From: Draconibacterium aestuarii
GTDB taxonomy: Bacteria > Bacteroidota > Bacteroidia > Bacteroidales > Prolixibacteraceae
Reading direction: 5' to 3'
Length of the DNA: 64,000 nucleotides
Assembly (NCBI GenBank): GCA_026671195.1
Contig: JAPOHD010000064.1
Location: 1-64,000 of the forward strand
Positions 34,801 through 43,600 of this stretch are shown in pieces. Under the pieces are notes generated by a model, which ran no database searches, had not been told where the DNA came from, and saw only the letters and a program-made list of their open reading frames with translations. A program made the position numbers and the translations under genes. Numbering within the stretch: position 1 is the stretch's first letter; the number at the start of each line of letters is the position of its first letter.

Positions 34801-35427
34801 GGTTACGGTGGTTTAGACCACGTAATGGCCAGCGGCGAAGATGTAAACATTTTGGTAATGGATACCGAGGTTTACTCAAACACAGGTGGTCAGGCGTCGA
34901 AATCAACACCAGTTGGAGCTGTTGCTAAATTTGCGGCCTCAGGTAAAAAAATCCGTAAAAAAGACCTCGGAGCTATGATGATGAGCTACGGTTACGTTTA
35001 TGTTGCACAAGTTGCAATGGGAGCCAACCAGTCGCAGTACTTCAAAGCAATTAAGGAAGCTGAAGCTTACCCGGGTCCATCAATTGTTATTGCTTACTCT
35101 CCATGTATTAACCACGGCTTACGTGCCAGTATGGGACGTACACAGGAAGAGGAGAAAAAAGCAGTAGAAGCAGGATACTGGCAAATGTTCCGCTACAATC
35201 CGCTATTGGAAGACGAAGGTAAAAACCCATTCCAGTTGGATTCGAAAGCACCGGATTGGAGCAAATTCCAGGAATTCCTAAATGGTGAGGTTCGTTACAC
35301 GTCATTGAAAAAATCGTTCCCTGCAGCAGCTGACGAATTATTCTCAGCCGCCGAGGACAACGCAAAATGGCGTTATGCTTCGTACCAACGTATGGCAGCA
35401 ATGGACTACTCGAAAACTGAAGAATAG
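31876..35427 (+). CDS. nifJ: Pyruvate:ferredoxin (flavodoxin) oxidoreductase, single chain
   Basis: This 1183-residue enzyme oxidises pyruvate plus CoA to acetyl-CoA and CO2 with reduction of ferredoxin or flavodoxin, or runs the reverse. All domains are in one chain. The alpha-type domain starts [20 protein letters not shown]. Two 4Fe-4S motifs follow, [15 protein letters not shown] near residue 692 and [13 protein letters not shown] near 750. The proximal cluster motif is [10 protein letters not shown] near 817, and TPP binding lies at about 967, [20 protein letters not shown]. It is full length and highly expressed by its codon use. Together with rnf upstream it balances the ferredoxin pool. 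Confidence 0.97.
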   Translation: [1183 protein letters not shown]

Positions 35428-35449
35428 ATTATTTTTCTGAGATATATTA

Positions 35450-35480
35450 AAAAGCCGCTTCGTTTGAAGCGGCTTTTTTT
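35450..35480 (+). terminator. Terminator of the pyruvate oxidoreductase gene
   Basis: Stem AAAGCCGCTTC / GAAGCGGCTTT with a 4-nt loop, followed by a T-run, 23 nt after the stop codon. Confidence 0.93.
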
Positions 35481-35527
35481 GTTCTACTGCTCCCGGGTTC
35501 AATCAAACAATACAAATCACCAATAAA

Positions 35528-35872
35528 TTAAGGGTGTTCAATAAATTTTTCTTCGCCTTCTCCAACCGGCTCGTCCGTTGTTGAAATTCTTGAGTTGTTC
35601 AGGTGATTTTCATCGTTAAAAAAAACGTAGATGGGTGATTCGTTTCTCAGCATATCGACAATAGTATCAAGCTGATAATGATGGTAATAAAACGCATAGT
35701 AGTTTTCGGCTACCTTGCAGGCTGTGGGCAAATTATGGGTTGGATCTTCAATAAACCAAACAGAGCAGGTTTCTCCCCCGGTACCTTTTAAAATCAGGTT
35801 TGTTTTTCCTGTCGATCGCGATGACCAGTTGTAATACCGATAAGTTTTCACTTCGAATGATGCTTGTGCCAT
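35528..35872 (-). CDS. Unknown small protein, strong Shine-Dalgarno
   Basis: I do not recognise this 114-residue protein. It has beta-strand character with many aromatic residues, for example FEVKTYRYYNWSSRS, TGKTNLILKGTGGETCSV and AFYYHHYQLDTIVDML. No signal peptide or catalytic motif is seen. The ATG at 35872 is chosen because AAAGGAGAG lies just ahead of it, an unusually clear ribosome-binding site for this phylum; an in-frame upstream Met would lack one. The fold may be a small beta-barrel. It diverges from the next plus-strand gene. Confidence 0.6.
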   Translation of the reverse strand: MAQASFEVKTYRYYNWSSRSTGKTNLILKGTGGETCSVWFIEDPTHNLPTACKVAENYYAFYYHHYQLDTIVDMLRNESPIYVFFNDENHLNNSRISTTDEPVGEGEEKFIEHP

Positions 35873-35931
35873 AATAATCTCTCCTTTCTGTACATTTAAT
35901 TTATACACTTCAACATTGCTGTTATTGCCTC

Positions 35932-36069
35932 ATGCAGAAAGGCTTTGATTTATCGCGACCTAATCCGAAACCATTACAAAATTACGGCATTTCGCCTCTA
36001 AAATCAATTGAAGCTAAAGGCAATTACGCACTTGCCCCCAATAAGCAGCGCAATAAAGAACCGTTTTAA
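35932..36069 (+). CDS. Possible small open frame of 45 codons
   Basis: A short frame starts MQKGFDLSRPNPKPLQNYGI and ends RNKEPF. Codon choice is normal for this genome and the product is basic with no hydrophobic segment. It lies in the divergent gap between two unknown genes. No promoter or ribosome-binding site distinguishes it, so it may be chance or a degraded C-terminus of a larger gene. Confidence 0.22.
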   Translation: MQKGFDLSRPNPKPLQNYGISPLKSIEAKGNYALAPNKQRNKEPF

Positions 36070-36144
36070 ATTTTACCGGATAAAAGTGACAACTTTTATG
36101 CATAAGAAGCAGTAAAAACCAATACAGTATAAAAGAAGAAACAG

Positions 36145-37164
36145 GTGGATTACGTTATACTCATAAGCCTGCTAACAATCCTCAATTGGGGCACTTGTTT
36201 CTGCACTGGTTACAGCGAAACCAATAATTACAAATTACCTCAGAAACATTTAACAGCTAAAAAACAGGAACAGCCTCTCATCCTTACCGACACCATTGGC
36301 TATCGACAAAAACTTACAGTTCTTGCCAATGGAGACACATCCGGGCGATGGCCTGTTCCGCAGCCTTGCCCGCTAAAAGGAGCCATTCTGCCCTTTAAAC
36401 GAATTGTTGCCTATTACGGAAATCTCTATTCAAAACAAATGGGGGCGCTGGGCCAATACCCTCCCCAACAAATGTGGCAACTTTTAAGCAAGGAAGTGCA
36501 GGCCTGGAAAGAAGCAGATTCAACTACAGAAGTGCAGCCTGCCCTTCATTATATTGCTCTAGTGGCACAAAATGACACCACCATTTTTAAAGACTGTTGT
36601 TTTCGTATGCCCGAAAGCCAGATCGATTCTGTTTTATCCATTGCTAAAATGGGAAATGCAATTGTGTTTTTAGATCTGCAGCCGGGCAGAAGCCGGTTAA
36701 CATCGGAGGTGCCTCGCCTGGAGAAATACCTGAAAATGCCCGGGGTGCATTTGGCCCTCGACCCGGAGTTTTCGATGAAGGATGGTTGCCTGCCTGGACA
36801 GAGAATAGGGAGCCTCGATGCAAGCGATGTCAATTACTGTTCAGCCTACCTTGCCAGGCTGGTGAAGGCATACAACCTGCCTCCAAAGATCCTGATTGTT
36901 CACCGGTTTACCCAAAATATGCTGCAAAACTACCACGACATTGTACTTCGTCCCGAGGTGCAGATTGTGATCAACATGGATGGCTGGGGCCCACCAACTT
37001 TAAAATTCAGTTCGTACCACCATTACATTTACCGGGAACCGATTCAGTTTACGGGCATCAAACTTTTTTATAAAAACGACCTGAAAAAACCTCCTTACCG
37101 AATGCTGACCCCGCAGGAAATACTTCAGCTTAAACCTCAACCGGTTTATATCCAATACCAGTAA
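36145..37164 (+). CDS. Conserved protein of unknown function, TIM-barrel-like
   Basis: This 339-residue protein starts GTG and has a hydrophobic N-terminus (VILISLLTILNWGTCFC) that may be a signal peptide. The body has acidic motifs in a barrel-like order: AIVFLDLQPGRSRLTSEVP, GVHLALDPEF, GSLDASDVNYCSAYLARL, KILIVHRFT and VIVINMDGWGPP-like VQIVINMDGWGPP. The order and the phrases LDLQPGR and ALDPEF recall a family best known from Actinobacteria lipoproteins of unknown function. The Asp and Glu residues at strand ends suggest an enzyme, perhaps a hydrolase. No substrate can be named. Confidence 0.65.
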   Translation: MDYVILISLLTILNWGTCFCTGYSETNNYKLPQKHLTAKKQEQPLILTDTIGYRQKLTVLANGDTSGRWPVPQPCPLKGAILPFKRIVAYYGNLYSKQMGALGQYPPQQMWQLLSKEVQAWKEADSTTEVQPALHYIALVAQNDTTIFKDCCFRMPESQIDSVLSIAKMGNAIVFLDLQPGRSRLTSEVPRLEKYLKMPGVHLALDPEFSMKDGCLPGQRIGSLDASDVNYCSAYLARLVKAYNLPPKILIVHRFTQNMLQNYHDIVLRPEVQIVINMDGWGPPTLKFSSYHHYIYREPIQFTGIKLFYKNDLKKPPYRMLTPQEILQLKPQPVYIQYQ

Positions 37165-37178
37165 AGCTGCAGATAATT

Positions 37179-38462
37179 CTACCCCTCGTTTCCGTACACA
37201 GGCATCTGGGTTCCTAAATAATTAGTTATAAATCTTGCACAGGCAATTTCATTCGATTTCGGATCATCAAGCAGGTATCTGTCAAGGGTGAATAAATCGG
37301 CACAATGGGCTTTACTAAACAATTCCTTTAACCTTGCATCGTTTTTAATGTCTGAGTTTATAAAAGTACTGAGCTTATCAATCCCCAAATAGGCTTTATC
37401 GGCCTTTACAACACCCAGTAAATCGTGTAATATTTTCCCCTCAGGCGTTCCGTTGTTGGTGAGAAACAGAAAGGTGCGTATTACCAGTTTGTCGCCAATA
37501 ATATCGGCTTTTAAATAGCCCAACTTTACTTTGCCATGACTAAGTGGGAAAAGAAAACTTTTATTATTATTTAAAGGAATGGCATTGGTAAGTATTGCAT
37601 AAACCACATCTAAATAACAAATTAATTCATACTGCTCGCTTATCCGTTCTTTTATGCGGTTAATGGCATGTTGCTGAATAAAAACCTGAAGACGGAAATC
37701 CTGCATAATTCCGGTTAAACCAAGCTGTTGAGGTGTAACACATAATGGTTCAAACGCTTTTCCGCTATTAAAATACAACCGGTAGTTGGCACGTTTATGC
37801 CCATTGATTTCGAGTAATTCGTTTTCACCTCTTTTATTTTCAATAATCCAGTTATTATATAACGAACGTTTTTGGTAATCCGCCTCGTGCTTTTGTGGCT
37901 GATCCCGGTCGAAACGCACCACACTTTTTTTAAAATCGGAAAACATCCAACCTAACACTTGCAGGAATTTATCTATTTTATCTTCAACAACTGCATAATG
38001 ATCGTCAAAGCCGTGATTAAAAACCGGAAAGCAATTTTTAAACCTATCGGCAATTTTTGGAAAGTTTTTATGAACATCAACCCAAAAGATATAGAGCGTT
38101 ATAGCATAAACCGAAAAATCGGAATAGGTTAACCGGGCATTTGCGTATTCGATATCCACATACGAATGGTGTAAAAAGTGGCTGAAGTACTGGTTTAACA
38201 CCCGCAGGTTATTCGCCGTGGTTTTCGTTTCATCTTGTGTTGAATTGATGAGGTTATGTGGGCGCAACCGACAGATATACATTAATTTCCTTTCTCTTTC
38301 TCCCAGCAAATCAATAACCGAGGCATCTCCCAAAAGAGAAGCTACCTGTTTTATCTTTTTAAAAAATTCGTTTCGCCTGTGTCGAAATTCCTGTTTTTGT
38401 TGTTGCGATGTGTTTTTCTTTTTTCTGCGATTCATGGCAACTATAGTTTGGTATTCATTCAT
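37179..38462 (-). CDS. Unknown protein, 427 residues
   Basis: I do not recognise this protein. It opens with a very basic stretch (MNRRKKKNTSQQQKQEFRHRRNEFFKKIKQ), then is mainly helical, with LYNNWIIENKRGENELLEING and AINRIKERISEQYELICYLD in the middle. A beta-rich stretch near residues 315-350 follows. The basic N-terminus may bind nucleic acid. The first ATG at 38462 or the one at 38435 (MNRRKKK) could be the start. It is convergent with the gene at 36145, the stops being only 15 bp apart. Confidence 0.55.
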   Translation of the reverse strand: MNEYQTIVAMNRRKKKNTSQQQKQEFRHRRNEFFKKIKQVASLLGDASVIDLLGERERKLMYICRLRPHNLINSTQDETKTTANNLRVLNQYFSHFLHHSYVDIEYANARLTYSDFSVYAITLYIFWVDVHKNFPKIADRFKNCFPVFNHGFDDHYAVVEDKIDKFLQVLGWMFSDFKKSVVRFDRDQPQKHEADYQKRSLYNNWIIENKRGENELLEINGHKRANYRLYFNSGKAFEPLCVTPQQLGLTGIMQDFRLQVFIQQHAINRIKERISEQYELICYLDVVYAILTNAIPLNNNKSFLFPLSHGKVKLGYLKADIIGDKLVIRTFLFLTNNGTPEGKILHDLLGVVKADKAYLGIDKLSTFINSDIKNDARLKELFSKAHCADLFTLDRYLLDDPKSNEIACARFITNYLGTQMPVYGNEG

Positions 38463-38491
38463 TGGGCTGGCTACTCCTCCACCCCAATGAA

Positions 38492-38593
38492 CTAAGTATT
38501 AATGGTTTGTTTCTTTACATCGTTGAATGTATTGCTGCATCCAAACATTAGTAAGCAAAATAGTAAGTATAATAGTTTGTTTTTCTTATTCAA
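38492..38593 (-). CDS. Possible very small lipoprotein (33 residues)
   Basis: Read from a TTG at 38593, the frame gives NKKNKLLYLLFCLLMFGCSN and stops after 33 residues. Lys-rich start, hydrophobic core and LMFGC lipobox form a textbook SPII signal. The mature part would be only about 15 residues (FNDVKKQTINT). It lies 30 nt upstream of the 427-residue gene on the same strand, so it may be a short lysis- or entericidin-like lipoprotein, or the stump of a truncated gene. Confidence 0.35.
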   Translation of the reverse strand: MNKKNKLLYLLFCLLMFGCSNTFNDVKKQTINT

Positions 38594-38724
38594 TTCATTT
38601 ATTAAATTCTCATCTCGTCCCGGAATTACAGCCAAGGCCTGTGCAACCCACAAATGCAAATTATCCTCTTTGTTGTAAGCTTGGGTTATACATCTGTGTG
38701 GCACGGGGACCTCAACTTTACTTA

Positions 38725-38825
38725 CAATACAATTCTAAGGATTTCAATAGTTTCTGTTTCCATATTTCGTGTTTCTTATTCATATCGGTCATACTTGTTC
38801 CAAATTCGAATCAAAAAAAGATGTG
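38725..38825. repeat. Dispersed repeat, copy 1
   Basis: The stretch shares several blocks in the same order with 40294-40385: AATACAA-TCTAAGGAT, ATTTCGTGTTT and CAAATTCGAATCAAAA. It is noncoding and AT-rich. The nature of the element is unknown. Confidence 0.6.
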
Positions 38826-38861
38826 TGGAAAGCATAGCCGCAGGAGCAGGGTCGTATGCTG

Positions 38862-39155
38862 TTAGTATTCCATTGCCATTAACCGGGCAAAACCGGTATA
38901 CGGTCGTAATTCCATTAGTTCGAAATCTATTATTCCCTTGCTGACCAATGGCAATCTACTCAATAGTTTATTGGCTGCTAATTTGTCTTCGCATTCAAGA
39001 ACAAGAACAGCATTCTTTTTTTCATTAAAGTAGATTTCGCGTAAATTACCTGAAAGCAACATTTTATAAGCTGATTTTGCTTCTTCAATAAGTGTTTGGG
39101 ATTCATTTTCCCAATCAACCGCTTTTAATTCTTTTTCGATGGCTAATATTTTCAT
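38862..39155 (-). CDS. Small YciI/muconolactone isomerase-like protein
   Basis: This 97-residue protein has the pattern of a dimeric alpha-beta barrel: a first strand KILAIEKEL, a helix, REIYFNEKKNAVLVLECED, then a helix with ANKLLSRLPLVSKGIIDFEL and a final strand leading to PYTGFARL. Proteins of this type are called muconolactone isomerase-like or YciI-like and their role is generally unknown. No catalytic His-Asp pair is evident. It lies in a repeat-rich region, upstream of the small lipoprotein frame, on the minus strand. Confidence 0.6.
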   Translation of the reverse strand: MKILAIEKELKAVDWENESQTLIEEAKSAYKMLLSGNLREIYFNEKKNAVLVLECEDKLAANKLLSRLPLVSKGIIDFELMELRPYTGFARLMAMEY

Positions 39156-39272
39156 TTTTTTCTGAATGATTTCTTGCTTTTACCCCTCGTTGTTGTCCAA
39201 TTTTATCGTGTCACCTTTTTTTCATGCGATTCACTCGCGCAATAGCGGAGACCGCGTATTATACCATGCGTT

Positions 39273-39809
39273 TTATTCTTTAACTTTTGCATACCTAATC
39301 TCGTCAAAAATCTCATTGTTTTTACAAATCGATTTCCTGAAAATCGCCTCTTTATTGTATCCACATTTTTCTAATACTCGCCGTGATGCTTTATTAAATT
39401 CAAAAATACCCGTATGAATCCTTAGAATATCCAGGTTACAAAATCCCCAGTGTGTTATCAAGTTAACGGCCTTTGTCATAATCCCTTTGTTCCAAAATGG
39501 CTCGCCGATAAAATAGCCAATCTCTGCACTTTTTCGATACACATCGCCGCCTGGCAACAGGCTTATATTGCCAACATACCTATCTTGATACTCTATTGCA
39601 AAAATTGTCTTCGGATTTTGAGAATCAATCATAGTTTTGAAATTCTCAGCATCGTTATGTGTATAGGGTTGTGGGAATGCATCTCTCAAATTAATTGCGA
39701 CCTTTCCATTATTGGCATACTTAACAAGCCATTCTAAATCGGAATCCATCAGTTCTCTTAGCTTTACATTGCCACTTTCGGCTATTACTACTTTCTTATT
39801 CTTGCTCAT
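39273..39809 (-). CDS. GNAT-family N-acetyltransferase (RimJ/RimL type)
   Basis: This 178-residue protein has the GNAT fold: VKLRELMDSDLEWLVKYANN at the start, YVGNISLLPGGDVYRKSAEIGYFI in the middle, then EPFWNKGIMTKAVNLI (the acetyl-CoA pyrophosphate loop) and NKASRRVLEKCGYNKEAIF at residues about 143-161. The latter is a hallmark of the Acetyltransf_3 (ribosomal protein or aminoglycoside-like) group. It probably transfers acetyl from acetyl-CoA to an amine; the substrate is unknown. It is surrounded by repeats and may be an accessory gene. Confidence 0.85.
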   Translation of the reverse strand: MSKNKKVVIAESGNVKLRELMDSDLEWLVKYANNGKVAINLRDAFPQPYTHNDAENFKTMIDSQNPKTIFAIEYQDRYVGNISLLPGGDVYRKSAEIGYFIGEPFWNKGIMTKAVNLITHWGFCNLDILRIHTGIFEFNKASRRVLEKCGYNKEAIFRKSICKNNEIFDEIRYAKVKE

Positions 39810-40293
39810 TTATCCAATAAATTTTGCACCAGCAATTGCGATAACTGTCCATAAAATCACGAGTAAAATCGCGCGGAAGCAGGGCCCCCAACTTTAGTTA
39901 CAAATGCTTGATTATTGTTTATTTGCCGGTGCGTATTCAACGGTTTAATATTTGCTTTTTAAAAGTAAACAAAAATTTTATTAATCGGACTTTTGTTCTG
40001 ATTATCCGGATTATTATGCGATGCAACTGCGCGGAAGCAGGTGTCAATAAAACTATGATTTAAAGTTCGGAAGGAATTTTGCTGACAACGTATCATTACT
40101 CCTCAAAAATCGGTCTTAACGCCTGTAATGACAAGGCTTTCGAAGGTGCGAAGATTGCCGTTTTTTCAAAGCAATACGGTCCTCCGTACTTAAAGGGGGC
40201 CATTTTTTAAAAAAAGTACTGTCTACTGCATTTAAAGAGTACCATTTTTGGGAAAAAATGCAGCCCTTTATCTGCAGCAACATACATTTCTGA
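39810..40293. other. Gene-free repeat-rich stretch
   Basis: No gene is seen. The word GCGCGGAAGCAGG occurs at 39871-39883 and 40028-40040. The phrase CAACTTTAGTTACAA near 39889 resembles CAACTTTACTTACAA near 38713. Two inverted or repeated lines with AAAAATGCAG and GGCCATTTTT lie at 40195-40265. These look like fragments of a decayed mobile element. Confidence 0.5.
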
Positions 40294-40385
40294 AATACAA
40301 CTCTAAGGATCTTGATATTTCCTGATTTCGTGTTTGTGTTTCATAGCATTTATACTTTTTCAAATTCGAATCAAAATAAAGTGTT
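40294..40385. repeat. Dispersed repeat, copy 2
   Basis: It matches the element at 38725-38825 in three blocks, in the same orientation, with indels between them. It precedes the tricorn gene by about 230 bp. The remaining 40386-40615 shows only an AT-rich leader. Confidence 0.6.
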
Positions 40386-40615
40386 GTATAAGAATCGTGT
40401 TCCCAAAAGGACAGATGAGCGTATTCCAAAGAGTCAAACACTTTTTATCCTCTCACGATCATTCATTTTTGTAGCAGTGAAAAGTTACATAATAGTTTAA
40501 AAGTTTTAATGAGATTGTAATTTATCTTATCTTACAAACACTAAACTACTGGTAAATAGTTTGTTTATTAAAATTTCTGCTATTTGCATTTAATTACCTA
40601 CTTAAAATATCGATT

Positions 40616-43600
40616 ATGAAAAAACTGCTCGTACTGTTTATTTCACTCCTTCCAATTTTCAGTGTACAGGCGCAGATTAGTGCCAAGCTAATGCGTTATA
40701 TGGATGTTTCCGAAACGCAAATTACCTTTGTTTTTGGTGGAGATATTTGGCTGGTGCCTAAAACCGGAGGTACTGCTCTTCAGTTAACCAATTCTCCGGG
40801 TGAAGAATCGTGGCCTAAGTTTTCGCCCGATGGAATGGAGATTGCTTATACCGCCAGCTACAACGGCAATTCCGATGTTTTTGTAGTGTCGGTAACCGGA
40901 GGCATTCCAATCCGCGTTACCTACAATTCGTTTTCCGATCGCTTAATCGACTGGCATCCCGATGGACAGAAGTTGTTATTTGCCTCGGCACGCGAACATG
41001 GTGTTGGTCGTTTAAACCAGTTTTTTATGGTGGACAAAAATGGCGGCTTACCCGAAAAGCTGGCCATTCCTTATGGCGAATTGGCTAGCTTCTCTCCTAA
41101 TGGAAAGCAACTGGCCTATATCACAAAAATTACCGAGAACTACCCGTTTAAACGTTACCGCGGCGGACTAACATCCGATATTATTATTTACGATTTTGAA
41201 ACAGGTACATCCAAACGCATAACCGACAATGAAGTAAACGACGGAAAACCGGCGTGGGCAGGCGACAAAGTTTACTTTTTGTCCGACCGAAGTGAAAATA
41301 TGCGTTTGAACATTTGGGAATACGATACCCAATCAGAAGAAATAAGTCAGGTCACCGATTACAACGACTTCGATATATCTTTTCTGTCGGCCGGACCTGA
41401 AGAACTTGTATACGAAATGGGCGGCGATCTGTATTTAATGGACCTGACAACACAGGAATCGCGAAAGATTGAAATTAATGTAATCAGTGATTTATCGGTG
41501 GAAATGCCCACAAAGAAAGATGTAAAAGGACAGATAACAAACATGACCGCATCGCCAGAAGGTAAACGCATTGTTTTTGAAGCCCGTGGCGAACTGTTCA
41601 ATGTTCCGGTAAAAGAGGGGTACTCCATAAACCTTACACGCTCGAGCGGAGCCTTTGATCAAAGCCCTGCCTGGTCGCCCGACGGGAAAACCATTGCCTA
41701 CTGGAGCGACCGTTCGGGTGAATATGAAATATGGCTGCAAGACAGTGAATCGAAAGAATCTCCAAAACAACTTACCAATCGTGGTAAAGGATTTGGCTAT
41801 AGTTTGTTCTGGTCGCCCAACAGTAAAAAAATTGCTTTTATAGATGAAACCAATACCATTTCGGTTATCGACATGGAAAGCGGAGAAACGATAAAAGCCG
41901 GAAACTACAACTGGAATGTGGGTCATGGAAGCCGCTTTGGATTCCCCATTTCGTGGGCACCCGATTCAAAATGGATTGCCTTTAGCGAGGGCCTTGATAA
42001 TGCGCAGTCGGCTATTTTTGTTTTCAATATAGACACCAAAGAACACACCCAAATCACCAGTGGTTTTTACAGCGATGAGTACCCGGTGTTCAGCACCGAC
42101 GGGAAATACCTGTTCTACCTTACCCAACGAAAGTTTCAGGCAGCTTATTCTTCACTGGGAGACGGCACCTGGATTTACCCCAATTCCACCAACATTGCCT
42201 CCATTGGTTTAAAGGCCGACACTCCCTCTCTTCTCGCACCAAAAAACGACAAAGTGGAGCTAAAGGAGGAGAAAGTTGAAGAAAAAAAAGACAGCGACAA
42301 AGAAAATGGGAAGGGTAAAAAGGATAAGGAAAAAGCGGATAAAAAAGACGAAGCAGTTAAGGTGGAAATTGATTTTGAAAATATAGAAACACGTTTAACA
42401 CTGCTTCCTCCCAAAGCCGGAAATATTTCAGCACTGCTTCCTTTCGAAGATAAACTGGTTTATTTACGCCGTCCCAACACCGGATCCGGTGAACGTTCTT
42501 CTTCTCTTCATTATTACGATTTAAAAGAGCGGGAAGAAAAGAAAATTATGGACGACGTAAGCCGCGTAGTTGCCACGGCCGATGCAAAACAAATGTTGGT
42601 CAGCTCAAGCGGAAAATATGGTATTATAAAAGCTGCTGCCGATCAGAAAATTGAAAAACCCATTTCTACCGACGGATTGGTAATGGATTTGATACCAAAA
42701 GAAGAATGGAAACAGATATTTATGGATACCTGGCGGCGTCACCGCGACTTTTTTTACGATCCGAATATGCAGGGAGTAGATTGGGAAGGCTTACGCAACC
42801 AGTATGCCAAACTGGTGAACGATGCCCGTACCCGCTGGGATATCATCAATATTCAACTCAACCTGGTGGCAGAACTTAGTGCAGGTCATACTTATGCAGG
42901 AGGTGGCGATGTTGAAAGAGCGCCATCACGAGGAACAGGCTTTTTAGGGATTAACTGGGAGATTGACAATTCGGGTTATAAAATTAAAGAGATTGTAAAA
43001 CCTGCAACGTGGGACACTGAAATACGTTCGCCTTTTGATAAACCGGGAGTGGAAGTAAAAGAAGGTGATTATATTTTATCAGTTAACGGAATAAAACTCG
43101 ATACGAAGAAAGATCCGTATGCCGCTTTTGAAGGATTATCAGGTAAAACAGTGGCATTACAAGTATCTTCCACCGGAAAAAGTGATGAAACAAAAGAAGT
43201 GATCGTAAAATTGTTGAGCGCCGGCGAGGAACGAAATCTGAGGTATTTAAATCACCTGGAATATAATCGAAAGCTGGTTGATAAATTGTCGGATGGTCAG
43301 CTAGGCTATATTTATATGTCGAATACTGCAGGCCAGGGCCAGTTGGAACTGGTTAAAATGTTTTACGGACAACTGGATAAAAAGGGCTTTATTCTGGACG
43401 AACGCTTTAACGGAGGAGGTCAATTGGCCGATCGTTTTCTGGAACTAATTCAACGCCCGGTAACTTATAACCTGCACTGGCGTCATGGGAAAGATCATAC
43501 CAATCCTATAAAAACCAATACAGGCCCGGTGGGAATGTTGATTAACGGCTGGGCCGGTTCAGGCGGCGATGGATTGCCGTGGGCTTTTAAAGAATTGAAA

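Noticed and set aside
40312-40500. Small plus-strand frame before tricorn
   Set aside because: It lies in the repeat copy and is Phe/Ser-rich in the manner of AT-rich noncoding DNA.
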